From Pseudoips prasinana (Eukaryota; Arthropoda; Insecta; Lepidoptera; Nolidae): DNA of 64,000 nucleotides. The first letter of the stretch is position 1. Each line of letters starts with the position of its first letter. Below the pieces are notes generated by a model. That model saw only the letters and a list, made by a program, of their open reading frames with translations, had not been told where the DNA came from and did no database searches. The stretch spans positions 9,199,501 to 9,263,500 of the forward strand of contig OX621258.1 in assembly GCA_951640165.1 (NCBI GenBank), written 5' to 3'. A program made the translations under genes and the position numbers. Shown in pieces: positions 1 through 10,320 of this stretch.

Positions 1-64
1 TGTGTCTACCAATTTTTTTGCTATAACTAAGCCTTTTAAAGAAATAAATTGAATGAATGATAGT
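1..64 (+). repeat. Possible LINE 3' tail
   Basis: An AATAAA-like signal is followed by a short GAATGAATGA run, the pattern seen at the 3' ends of LINE remnants elsewhere in this window. Nothing upstream is available to test it. Confidence 0.25.
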
Positions 65-324
65 GAAAATCCATTGCTTTAAACTAAAAGTGGTCTGTTA
101 TAACAATAAAGCTCTTCGCCAAATTTTAACCACGATGGCTCATCTCAATGGAGAATATCCAGGTAAATAGTGCATGTTCTATGAGTACTCTTACTTCTTT
201 CACTCTCAAATTCCAAAGGGAAGGCAAACCGACACAATCGTGGAGTGATCAGACAGAGAGGTCAATGGTGTTACGTGTTCTCCGTGGGATGGAGATGTTA
301 TATTAAGAGTATTATTGTCGTCAA

Positions 325-420
325 AATTAATATAGCAGTTTTAGGTCCAACCCGGGAATTGAACTTAACACCCAGTATCTACAGTTGAAAACGCTACCGC
401 TGTAACAACGTGGCAGTAAT
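325..420 (-). mobile_element. tRNA-like SINE head fragment
   Basis: Read on the minus strand, a box-A-like ACAGCGGTAGCG is followed about 40 bases later by a box-B-like AGTTCAATTCCC. No body can be assigned. This is a pol III promoter remnant rather than a tRNA gene, because no acceptor stem pairs. Confidence 0.4.
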
Positions 421-837
421 CTCGTGCTACGTTACATTACGCAGTGCTACGTCAAACGAAATTTACTCGGCACATTAACAATACCGTAGTAGTAATAGAG
501 CGTAGCACTTTGGGAAATGCCGTAGCATGTCACGTAGTGCTACCATAGCACTACGGATATATTCTTTAGTATTTCCCATATAATTGTAAAGTGTTTTAAG
601 TTTTTGGCTGCAAGCTTAAGTGCAAAGCAAGAAAGAACGACCTTTGATACTCGACGGAACGCCTTGGGACAGTGCGCCGATCTAAATATCTTGGTCACGT
701 ATTATCCCTAGAGCTCAAAAACGACGATGACATTTGTCGAGAGTGGAAGGCGTTGTCGCTTCTGCTAATATCACCCTCTTTTGTGCCCACTGTAGGTACT
801 AACTTTTACACCTGCAGCTAGTTCGCTAGATATAATT
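421..837. other. Unassigned stretch with repeated CGTAGCAC words
   Basis: No gene is seen. Bases 421-565 contain several direct and inverted copies of an 8-base word (CGTAGCAC or GTGCTACG), which gives local self-complementarity. The rest shows nothing recognisable. Confidence 0.4.
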
Positions 838-1063
838 ACCCTATTACTAAGACTTCGCTGTCTGTCTGTCTGTTACCAGGCTGTATCTCATGAACCGTTA
901 TAGTTAGGCAGTTTTTCACAGATGACGTATTTCTGTTGTCGCTATGAAAACAAATACAAAAAAAATTAAGGGGGCTTCCATACAACAAACGTGAATTTTT
1001 TGCTCGTTTTTAATGGTACGGAACCCTTCGTACACGAGTCCGACTCGCACTTGGCCGGTTTTG
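838..1063 (-). mobile_element. Dispersed repeat R, truncated copy
   Basis: On the minus strand it begins CCGGCCAAGTGCGAGTCGG-like and carries an AGGGTTCCG motif, then runs to a CAGACAGACAG stretch. The same ends occur in the fuller copy at 51599-52208. The coding class is unknown; it is probably non-autonomous. Confidence 0.55.
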
Positions 1064-1699
1064 AAGATGTAACACGTTCTTCTCGTACAACGATTATCGA
1101 GAATGTTTGCAGACGACATGTGGGTTACTTGTATAATAACAACAATCTCGCAGGATAAGATATAGATAGCTCACACTATGGGCTTTTGTTCTATAAGTTC
1201 AGACATAACTCAATAAATCATGAATAAAGTGATTTTACACGGGGGACTAGAGAAATGGGGCAAGTTCAAAGTTCACAAGTTCACATTTTCTAAATTATTT
1301 CTGGACACAAATAAGTATTAATTTAAATTAATAATTATTCTTAATTATACAAATTATAAATTTACCCTTTGGCTACCCGTTTTACCCTTTGGGAACGGAA
1401 CCCTAATAACCACCAAAGCCAAAAGCAACACAATGAAAATTGTTTTTAAAACAATGATTCCCATTTGTTTGAATCCAGTATTGGCAAAGTTCTTCATTCG
1501 ACAATCCGCCAAATGTTATTTTGATGGGCTCCCCGAATGGAACACAATGTTTCAATTTTATAGTTTGGTGAATAGTTAATTTTTGTAGCCGTTTTGTTTC
1601 GAATGTACTGATTTTTTTACTGGGGAAACTAAAGCAGTGGTTGCAGTTTGAATTAGAAATAAAAGCGCAGTCTGTATTGTAGTGGATTTTTGTGATGCA
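1064..1699. other. Unassigned AT-rich stretch
   Basis: No gene is seen. Bases 1367-1410 echo the GGCTAC...GGAACCCTAA end of repeat R, so a further decayed copy may end here. Confidence 0.3.
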
Positions 1700-1815
1700 A
1701 TTTTTTTTTTATAAAGCGGGACTAGTCCCTCCCTCTTACCCACCACTGCAACTCCCGTAAGCCAGGATCAACAGTGGCATACAGGGAAATGACACTGAGC
1801 GGTGAGGCTCAGGCA
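1700..1815 (-). repeat. Dispersed repeat, partner of 24058-24165
   Basis: Its reverse complement shares a long block with 24058-24165, including CCACTGTTGATCCTGGCTTA and GGGACTAGTCCC-like ends. Two copies only; class unknown. Confidence 0.45.
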
Positions 1816-1847
1816 TTTTGAGATGCAAGGAGAATAAAGGTACCTAT

Positions 1848-2100
1848 ACTTACTTACTTATCGTATGGCCAGTGGTACCCTAGTGTCAGAGTTGTTCAAG
1901 CCACCCAGTAATCCCAGCCCAGCCTCATGGCTTAACGACTGTTGCCTAATGGATCGACAGCTTAACGTGTCCTCGAAGCACGGAGATGCTCAGAAATTAA
2001 ATCACTTTGGCGGTCACCCATCTGTGGACTGACCGTGAGCCTAGTTGCAGAACTTCACCAATCTCTTAGGAACGGTGAGAGCATCTATTTATGAGCGCCG
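1848..2100 (-). mobile_element. 5S rRNA-derived SINE
   Basis: On the minus strand, bases 2085-2011 resemble the internal part of animal 5S rRNA: a GTTNNGCAAC block, a CGGTCAGT block, then AGATGGGTGACCGCC. A unique body follows, ending in an ATAAGTAAGTAAGT tail. A second copy (39130-39382) matches over the same length. The 5S region is the pol III promoter of such SINEs; it is not a functional 5S gene. Confidence 0.7.
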
Positions 2101-3318
2101 AATACGACTTCGGTGTTGAAGACACTCAGAGAGAAACAAATGGCTGTTATTTTTCTTATGTCTATATAACTTTTGTAGTTGTGTATGTATGTATGTTTGT
2201 CCGCACTATGAATATAAATCCCTGTGTCGCCGAATACTTTAGAGACATATATTTGCTAAAGTACTAATTTGTCGGTCTTTCTAGATAGAAAGATGGATTA
2301 AAATTAGTGCTTTAAGATATGGTACTGGTAGATACCTTTTTGGTTTGGGGTGGGGGGGGGGGGGGGGTTATGGACTCTACGCGACTGATACATAACAGCG
2401 AAAACGTAAATAATTTAATTCACAATAAAAAAGCATTCATCGTCAATTTGAGATTTATGAATTCTAAAAAGATAGTCAAGTAAAAGGCGGGAAACCATCT
2501 GATTGGATGCGAAATACAACTTTTTATCGCGTTCTGATTGCAACATTGTTCTAATGAGATCGAAGCTCCCCGTTTAGATCGAACGATTGAAAAACTGGCT
2601 GGAAAACAACTGACGGTCGAATGTTTAAAGAAAAAATAATTGGAACTAGTTTCAAACGCGGATTTGCTCGTGTGAACTCATTAAATACTCTTAGATCAGA
2701 AAGTGTACGTGATCCGAACTATAATATAATCTAATAGAATTATTTGTATTCTTTATTCTAAAATGGAGTCAGGATATTATTATTATTATTATTAATTTAT
2801 TCAGAGATAACAATTTTACAATCGTATTTGAATATTAACGAGACTTACATACTAGACTCAAAAAATAAAAATAAACGGAATTTATATATGTAATACCAAT
2901 AAAAAATACAATAATGAATGAAGCTACGACGAAACATAATTAACAAAGTCACCTTAACATTTAAATTCGTCTACTGAGTAAAAGCACCCTTCCAGCAAAA
3001 GCTTTTTTAATTTATATTTAAATATGTTAGGAAAACGATAGTTTTAAGCTCAACCAATATAATTTCTAATTCTAATTCAATATAATTTAGAAGTTTCGAA
3101 ATTCTAAAAGTCATCGTCCACACTGGAGTTTGGAATGCCTGTATCGCGAGGGTCTTTGCAAATAGACAATTCACGGACACCTAAACAACCAGATTGATTG
3201 GTCACACAAAAAATTGGTCCAACCCAGGACTCAATACCAAAATGCGAGGGACCCAAGCCTATAATCTTCACTACTGCCTCACACTTAATATCGTCCTAAT
3301 CAAATTTTGACTTTGGTG
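2101..3318. other. Unassigned stretch with a long G run
   Basis: No gene is seen. It contains a run of 16 G at 2352-2367 and a short TTA microsatellite near 2778. A degraded tRNA-like block on the minus strand lies around 3215-3290. Confidence 0.35.
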
Positions 3319-3433
3319 GCCAGTCTTAATAGAGACTAGCCAACTACGGGGTACATATTAAAGTGCACCACCACTGTGCGCGGAAACACTACACTCTCCG
3401 AGGTACGGGAGCTTAATACCGCCAATTACCAGT
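3319..3433 (-). mobile_element. SINE-2 fragment
   Basis: It shares the GGCCAGTCTNAATNGAGACTAG and AATACCGCCAA blocks with fuller SINE-2 copies (for example 35205-35590). It lacks the head and has internal deletions. Confidence 0.5.
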
Positions 3434-3860
3434 TACTTGGTCGTAGCAGGGAAAACTTGTTCAGATGGGAAAACATCAATAATCGCAGCCTACAATGCAA
3501 ATGTGGTGAAGTCCAAACGACAATGGAAGACCTGTGCCTCTAGCACGAGTTCCTGCAGTTTACTTACTCGATCACACGTACAATTTCCTCCCATACATTG
3601 TGCACCAGAGCGCCTCTCGCGGAAACTATTAAGAACTAAAACTCTGGTGCTCAATGTATGGGACGAAGCTGTACGTGTGATCGAGTAAGTAAACTGCAGG
3701 AACTCGTGCTAGAGGCACTGTTATCATGTCGCGCGTGCCCTTACAACTGCACGTTTAAAGAACTGATGGAAGCTAATCATAATGAGATTCTCGTGGCCAA
3801 GTTCTAGGTGGACACACTTAAGATTGCCATCGACTCGCTAAGCAGAAGAGTAGACTCCGG
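3434..3860 (+). pseudogene. LINE ORF2 C-terminal remnant, split by a MITE
   Basis: If the inserted palindrome at 3535-3717 and one CTG copy are ignored, the frame reads a cysteine-rich stretch (CKCGEVQTTMED, then LLSCRACPYNCTFKELMEAN). That is like the Cys-rich C-terminus of jockey- or R1-type reverse transcriptase ORFs. Stops follow near 3808. Only about 100 residues are left, so this is a dead 3' fragment. The assignment rests on motif spacing and is moderate. Confidence 0.45.
3535..3717. mobile_element. Palindromic MITE, CTG-flanked, copy 1
   Basis: Two arms of about 70 bases start TGCCTCTAGCAC and pair almost perfectly around a ~45-base loop. It is flanked on both sides by CTG, consistent with a 3-bp target duplication. 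It cuts a LINE remnant exactly between codons. Copy 2 is at 29700-29879, with the loop in the opposite orientation. Confidence 0.75.
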
Positions 3861-3916
3861 GCTGATACTAAGATTGTTTTGTAACAGAATATTCCCAATT
3901 TGCCTATTTTGTACGC

Positions 3917-4145
3917 CACAGTCGTGGGTTTGATTCCCACCCAGGACAGATATTTGTGTGCATTTGTCGTGGGTTTGATTCCCACCCAGGACAGATATTT
4001 GTGTGCATTTGTCCTAAGTCTGGGTGTTATTATCTATGTGTAAGTCTTGTATGTATTTACAAGAGAATGGTAGTATATCAGTCCGTTCTGGTTTCCATAG
4101 TACAAGCTCTGCTTAGTTTGTGATCAGATCATTCAATAAGATTAT
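3917..4145 (+). mobile_element. SINE-3 with duplicated box B
   Basis: A tRNA-like head (GGGTTTGATTCCCACCC) is followed by the CCATAGTACAAGCTCTGCTTAG tail shared by SINE-3 copies. The head's 3' half is duplicated in tandem: the 45-base unit at 3921-3965 is repeated identically at 3966-4010. Confidence 0.7.
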
Positions 4146-4436
4146 TATTATATTTATCCTTATAGTTTTCATTACTTACGCAGTACAAACAAAATCAAAC
4201 GTAATATCGGAACCATTAGGCTATTTAACAGCAAAAGCTCAAAGGCTCCAAATTCCATTTTTTCATTGTATCTTATCCCCGAGTTCATCAGAATTCAGCC
4301 TGTATCGCCTCATTTCGTCTTTTTCCTTATTTTATAAAGAGAAGGGACATTTTTTTCTGTCGCTTTGAATTAGGTGTAGATATTTGTTGAAACGTGACAA
4401 CAGTTCTTTTTTAGGGTCACTACCCTTACTATGAAT

Positions 4437-4870
4437 TATACAAAACCTTTGAGTGCACCTTTATTAGGTGCCCCATTGACTTATGTGTACAAATGGTTCA
4501 ATTAACTGTCCCGAACTTTTAGAAAAGATAGCGTTAATAGCGCGCACTATACCATTACGGAAAGCTCACATAATCTTCATTCCCAGCGTTAAGAGTACAT
4601 ACAGGCAAAACTCATTTATTATACGTACCAGTAGGATTTTTAACAAGCTCTCTTGTGTATATGATTTTGACCTATTGAATACCAGTGTTTCCAAGCTTAA
4701 ACATACATTAACGCAAGTTTACTTCTCGTAATTTCGCATTTGCTAACCGACCTTTAACCTAATTTATTAATGTAATATCTATCAGTGGAAACTTGTAAAT
4801 GGCTTTTAGATTTCTATAAGTTATGTTTAAGTTACCTGCTAGCTGTAAGTATCCCAAAAAATGTAAAATA
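4437..4870 (+). pseudogene. LINE ORF2 C-terminal fragment
   Basis: The open frame 4483-4731 encodes a C-terminus with the RTSRIFNKL and SVSKLKHTL pattern typical of LINE ORF2 ends in which arginine-rich and W/F-NxLP motifs occur. The 3' region ends in AATAAAATAAATAAAAA. The fragment is 5'-truncated, with no reverse-transcriptase motif left. Confidence 0.45.
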
Positions 4871-5514
4871 AAATAAATAAAAATATACTTTGTCAGCCTT
4901 ATTTAAAAATGCTACTTAAATTTAAGCCGGCCGCTAAGCCATACGTTATCAGAATATTCATTTAAAAACCCGATTGAACGCTGACACGCGGTTAAGTTAT
5001 GTCGAAATTTAAACCGCGTCGGCCCCTAAGTTAAACCTAGTTTAAGTAAATGAAGATGGTGGATTTTATTTGCATCAGCCGACGTTTTGTTTGACGTTTG
5101 TTTGGTAATTGAGGTTTTATGAAAGTTTTTGGCTGTTTTAAGTTTTAAAATAAATACTGAATTCCAGTTGGATTCACTCATAAACTTGAAAAAACCACCG
5201 TGGAAAACTAAAAGTCCTTTAAAATGCGCTTTTATGATCATAGATCTATCATACTATGACTACCATAGAGAAACAACATAAAGTACTGACACATCATCCG
5301 ATTTAGTCGATTTATTTTGGTCAAGCTCTATACCAGTCCCAGAAATGTTGACAGAGTAAAATAAAATGATGTTACTAGTGCTTAGCTGAGAAAACTTTTA
5401 GTAGGATTTTTAAATAAAGAAATAGTTTAGGGGGTACAAGTGGTTGAGCGGGGTTTAGCTGAGTCATGGTTAAGCGGCGGATCACGGCATTATTTTAAAT
5501 AAGAACGTGAAGGT
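4871..5514. other. Unassigned AT-rich stretch
   Basis: No gene, RNA or recognisable repeat is seen on either strand. Confidence 0.3.
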
Positions 5515-5892
5515 ATATATTCCATACGTGATAGCTCGTCATTGAGTATTTTTAAGAGCAGAACTAAGAATCACTTCTTATCTCTGTAACTTACGTATAT
5601 ATAAGGTATGTAGGTTTATGTAGTTTTTTAAATAGATATATATTTTTATAAGGTAGCGTATGTAATTATTAGTGTGTATTTTATGAATATATTTACCCGA
5701 CACGGTACATAATTATAATAGTGTGTTGTACACTGCCTATACCCATAATTTTTAAAAAACTCTCTTTCCTGATGGTTTGCTGGAAGAAAATTCAATAATG
5801 AATTAAGCTCGCCTATGTACATGCATTTTCTTTTGTAACTTCTAACTTATGTATTTATTTTCTGTGTGCAATAAAGAATAAGAATAAGGTAT
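5515..5892 (+). pseudogene. LINE 3' fragment with AATAAG tail
   Basis: Bases 5532-5588 read SSSLSIFKSRTKNHFLSL and then a stop, the usual last residues of a CR1/jockey-group ORF2. A 3' UTR runs to AATAAAGAATAAGAATAAGG, a short terminal microsatellite. 5'-truncated. Confidence 0.5.
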
Positions 5893-6225
5893 GTAATATT
5901 AATATATACATACAAAGTATATATTAAGAAAATATGAAGAGATGCATGATTATATTAAGTAATTTTGTATGTTTGTTCAATGTTATTTTTGATTATTCTT
6001 ATTTTTTTACTTTATAATTTATATAATTTGCATTCAATTTAATTTAATTATTGTGACATTGTTTATTATTGCCGCAAAATGTATTTTTTTCTTAAATTAT
6101 ATTTTCTTAATTATTTGTAGCTTGTTATTTAGTTTAATTAACAATTGTTCCCCACGTTGTTTATATTGAGCTTGTGGTGCTTGCCTGTAAGAGGTAACTA
6201 TACTGGAATTTGTTCTGTGTATATA
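5893..6225. other. AT-rich stretch without features
   Basis: Very AT-rich. No gene or known repeat end is seen. Confidence 0.3.
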
Positions 6226-6285
6226 ATAAATAAATAATACATAAGACAGAGTCGGTAGACTCTGTCTTATGTATTATTTATTTAT
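6226..6285. repeat. Perfect 28-bp-arm palindrome
   Basis: Two perfect 28-base arms are separated by a 4-base GGTA loop. They would form a stable hairpin or cruciform. It may be a collapsed MITE, but no family member was found elsewhere. Confidence 0.85.
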
Positions 6286-6435
6286 TTATTACAGACATCT
6301 TATTGCTAACAGATAATTCCAAGCACAATAAGTGATACAATCATTAGTATAAGTTACTGTTGGTAAGTCAAAAATAAATAAATAAAATCTAAATTAGTAA
6401 TTCTATCCTAAAACTAAATTAGTAATTATATCTTT

Positions 6436-6678
6436 GACGGTCACCATAGCCTAGTTGGTAGTGCTCCTGCCTAAGAAGCTGGTGGTCCTGGGTTCGAATC
6501 CCGGTAAGTGCAAATATTTGTGAGCCCGAATATTTGTTTCTGAGTCATGGATGTCTTCTATGTATTTAAGTATCTATCTATCTATATAAGTATGTATATC
6601 GTCGCCTGGTACCCACAGTACAAGCTTTGCTTAGTTTGGGGCTAGGATGATCTGTGTGGCATTGTCCCTAGATATTAT
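6436..6678 (+). mobile_element. SINE-1, near full length
   Basis: Box A TAGCCTAGTTGG and box B GGTTCGAATCC lie at tRNA spacing. The body contains TCTGAGTCATGGATG and the shared tail domain ACAAGCTTTGCTTAGTTTGG, ending CCCTAGATATTAT. One of ten copies in the window (about 250 bp when complete). Confidence 0.85.
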
Positions 6679-6760
6679 CCGTTGTCTAGTAACCATAGTA
6701 CAAGCTTTGCTTAGTTTGGGCTAGATGGAGCTGTGTGATATGTACCGGATATTTATTCAT
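6679..6760 (+). mobile_element. SINE-6 tail fragment
   Basis: It begins CCGTTGTCTAGTAACCATAG and matches the 3' half of the SINE-6 copy at 35636-35885, directly abutting SINE-1. Only the tail is present. Confidence 0.55.
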
Positions 6761-6914
6761 TTACGAGATATCTACAGCCCAACAACAGAGGCTCAGCAAT
6801 AGGATCCCGTCGGCACTCATAGTTATCACACATAAAAAGCACCCAGATCAAGGCAAATAGACTTGTCCATGAACACCACACAAGGATCTAACCCGCGACC
6901 TTCATATCAAAAGG

Positions 6915-7030
6915 TACAGACACCAGCACATCAAGCTACCCCAATCTGTCAAATTTCCCCAGTTGAAAGTGAACCTTATTCTTATGTGATAACGTTGAAA
7001 ATCTATAAAAGATATGTGCTGGCGTCTGTA
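6915..7030. mobile_element. TA-flanked MITE, copy 1
   Basis: Inverted ends CAGACACCAGCACATC and GTGCTGGCGTCTG are bounded by TA on each side. The internal sequence matches the copies at 16886-17012 and 31040-31178. The right arm is shortened in this copy. The TA duplication points to Tc1/mariner-type mobilisation. Confidence 0.7.
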
Positions 7031-8917
7031 CTACTTACTGAGACACAGGCGGTCATGAAACAATGTATTAATAAAGCGCAACAAATAAATAGTCTCAATT
7101 ATATAAAAAATGCTAAAAATACCAGTAGAGCTGCGTGGAATATTATAAAAGAAAATAAAAATACCATAGACAACAAAACAGAAATCGATAAAATAGAATT
7201 TAATAAAAAATCTTATGACCACCCAGAGCAAATTTGCGAATTATTTAATGAATTTTATATATCACAAAATAACACCCCCGCATTTAATAATCACAAACAT
7301 CAACAAATACCTATAACCATCATCCCATTTAACTCTAAAACTATTTCTAAAAATTCAAACTTTTCAGATTATTCACTCATTAAAAAATACCCATTCGACA
7401 GGGTACGACGATTTAAGCACTGTAGTATTGTAAACATGCGCACCATGCATTTTAGCTCCCCTGACATACTTACTTAACTTATCATTCATAGAAGGAAAAT
7501 TCCCCACCCGACTCAAGACATCAATTGTTAAGCCTTTATTCAAAAAAGGAATCAAAACAGACATGAGTAACTACAGGCCAATAACTTTAATACCCATACT
7601 TTCAAAAATATTTGAGAAGGCTATGTACATTAAAATGGAAAACTTTCTAACGACATGTAAAATTCTTAAAAAGGAACAATTTGGTTTTAGAAGAGAAAGT
7701 TCAACAGCTCTAGCCTGTTTTACATTGGTCAAACACATAACGGAAACCCTTAATGACAAATCCATGATAGCCTGTCTCTTCCTGGACATGAAAAAAGCAT
7801 TTGATTGCGTCTGCCATCAAACTTTACTTTCTAAGATATATAAATACGGAATACGTGGAAATGCTCACGAATGGATCAAAAGTTATCGTACATTAACGAC
7901 CTTCCAGATGCTTTAAATCAAGATTCTATTCTCTTTGCAGATGACACTACACTAATCATAAAAAAACAACACAAAAGGCCAATTACAAAAAGACATTAAC
8001 TTTGCTCTCGATAGTACCATAAACTGGCTTAACCACAATAATTTAAAAATTAACATGAATAAGACAAATATAATACAATTTCAGACATACAATTCAAACA
8101 TTATCCCTTTGGACATAGAATATAATAACACTCGTTTAAGTAGTGTCGATGATTGTGTATTTTTAGGTATCACTATGGACAAATATTGCAACTGGAAACC
8201 ACATATTGAAAAATTAGTTAATAAAATAGACCGTTTTCTATTTGTACTAAAGAGAATTAGACAAACTGTTATCGTAAATACCGCACTAGTGGCGTACCAT
8301 GCTTATGTCTCTTCTTTACTTAGATATGGAATAATCGTATGGGCAACTCAGTAGAAATAGATAAAGTTTTCATAGCACAAAAGAAGTGCATTAGAGCCCT
8401 GTGTGGGGCTAGGTTCTTGGAAAGTTGCAAACCTTTATTTCATAAATATAACATTCTTCCATTACCGTGTATATATATATATATGAAATATGCATTTTAG
8501 TTAAAAAACATCCAAACTTATTCGAACATTTTGATATCATGTCTAGACATAAAGACAAAATTATATTATCTAGAATAAGACTAGAGATTTTCAAAAAAAA
8601 TGCATATTGCATGGCAATAAAAATATATAATAACCTTCCGTTACATATAAAAAAAATGTCATTACCTCAATTTAGGAAGAGTTTATTTAATTTCCTCAAA
8701 GAGAAATGTTTTTATAGAACTAAAGAATATCTAGAATATAAGTCGAAATAATAATGTAATTTAATAGATTAATTTATAATTAGATTAAGTTCCTAAACTA
8801 CATATATGTACTCGTATATTTGCACGACCTCAGGTCAGAATATGTTGGATTATAACCTTTTCATTAAGACCTTATGTACCATATTTGAGCAAATAAAGAT
8901 TTGATTTGATTTGAATA
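7031..8917 (+). pseudogene. LINE family B ORF2, decayed
   Basis: This is a reverse transcriptase related to family A (40610-42685). Readable blocks, in order: a pre-RT segment (NAKNTSRAAWNIIKENKN), SNYRPITLIPILSKIFEK, FGFRRESSTA, FLDMKKAFD, FADDTT and the C-terminal IYNNLPLHIKK...EKCFYRTKEY. An internal deletion at about 7890 joins the fingers directly to INDLPDAL and removes the GVPQGS motif. Several frameshifts and stops also break it. It is 5'-truncated with no endonuclease. The 3' end is AATAAAGATTTGATTTGATT, a TTGAT microsatellite. Confidence 0.8.
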
Positions 8918-8937
8918 AAATTTGCACAGTTTGATTC

Positions 8938-8990
8938 ACCTTTTTAATTCCTTATTAGCGATAACAGCGCTAATAAGGAATTAAAAAGGT
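8938..8990. repeat. Perfect 23-bp-arm palindrome
   Basis: Two perfect 23-base arms surround a 7-base loop (ATAACAG), just downstream of LINE B. Hairpin-forming; origin unknown. Confidence 0.8.
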
Positions 8991-9331
8991 TACTAATTGT
9001 CATTAAATCGTATTCTATTTTCCAATTAAAAAATAAAATAAATATCTAAGTCCTTATTAGTAAGTAAATCTGCCCTATATGTTACCAATGTCAATAAATT
9101 TATAACCACACTAAATGTATTATTTGGGTCAATTAAATTAAACCATCAAAATTTATTCAAATCAAATATGACGAATTTATTTATTGAATTTATTGTTACA
9201 GTCACCAAAATTAGTTACTTTATCAATAACTGAATAACTATTGTGCAAGCGCGCCTACTGTAAACCTACTTCTACGAGGGCATGGGGGAATGGCAGCAGC
9301 GCAAGCGCATTTGACCCTATATGTAAGGTGA

Positions 9332-9690
9332 CTGTCTCGTCGGTGTAGCGGTAATATGTCACCCGCGGAGAATGAGGTCCTGGGTTCAAATACCAGGTCG
9401 CGCCAAAAGTGATTTTCTGTAAAAAGAAAAAATTCTCAGCATCACCCCAAGTCTGGGAGTTGGCGAAATTATACCCCCGTGCCTCGGAGAGCATGAAAGC
9501 CGGTTCTGTACCTCTTTCCGGTCATGACACTAGGCGTCCCATCGGATCACGAGAGTGATGGAATAGAAAGTACTCCTGTGTTTGCGCGAACACTTGTGCA
9601 CATAATATGTCCCGCACAGATGGTTAATCCCTATTGAGACTGGCCGCCCGTGGGCAAGATTCGTCTAGGAGGACATTTATATAAGTTGCT
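9332..9690 (+). mobile_element. SINE-2, near full length
   Basis: A tRNA-like head (GTAGCGGTAATATG, GGTTCAAATACC) is followed by the SINE-2 body (AGTCTGGGAGTTGG, CCCATCGGATCACGAGAGTG) and a diverged GGCCG-rich tail. Confidence 0.75.
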
Positions 9691-10300
9691 AGCACCCGGA
9701 AGACTAAATTTATGAATTCCTATTTTAAGTAGAATCGTGTTTCTTTTTGTGTATATTACACTCTTGTTGTTTGTGAAATGGTTTTGAAAATTCTATTTTT
9801 AATCGTTTGACGCTGTTTCCGGAATGGTACCATATGAATATTGTTCCAAGCATACTAATAAAGCTAAGTAAAAAGTATACAATATTGTTTTAATGTTAAG
9901 ATAAAAAGATAGAGGTTGTCAATTTGATTGAATATTTGTTTTGTTATATTTACGTATCTTTCTTGTCGATCCATAAAGAAAAATGAAATCGGTTCTATAT
10001 TCTTAAAACAGTAAATATTAATATAAACAAGACGTCATATTGGCGCGAGCTCCATCGGGGTTGTCTTAAATCCGGCGCCTCCGCATTAATCAAACAACAG
10101 TTGTAAGTAATTATACAATGGACCATTTAGAGCGACAGAATTCAATTCAAAACAATACAACTTATGTCCTGGTACAATTCCGAACAAAAGGTATTACAAT
10201 AAAATAATTGTACATTTCAAGGCGCGGAAACAACTGACAGTCGGATGGCGCACAAAATGAAAAGAACAAAATAATGGGAATAAATAAAATATAATAATAT
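9691..10300. other. Unassigned stretch
   Basis: No gene is seen. No similarity to other parts of the window was noticed. Confidence 0.3.
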
Positions 10301-10320
10301 ATTGGAACGACGTCCGTTAA

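Noticed and set aside
1848..2100. 5S rRNA gene
   Set aside because: Only the internal part matches. The 5' and 3' stems are missing and a SINE body with a TAAGT tail follows.
6863..7477. 204-codon open frame
   Set aside because: Its first part is translated MITE sequence and its last part is out of frame with the LINE B reverse transcriptase. Only the middle is LINE coding.
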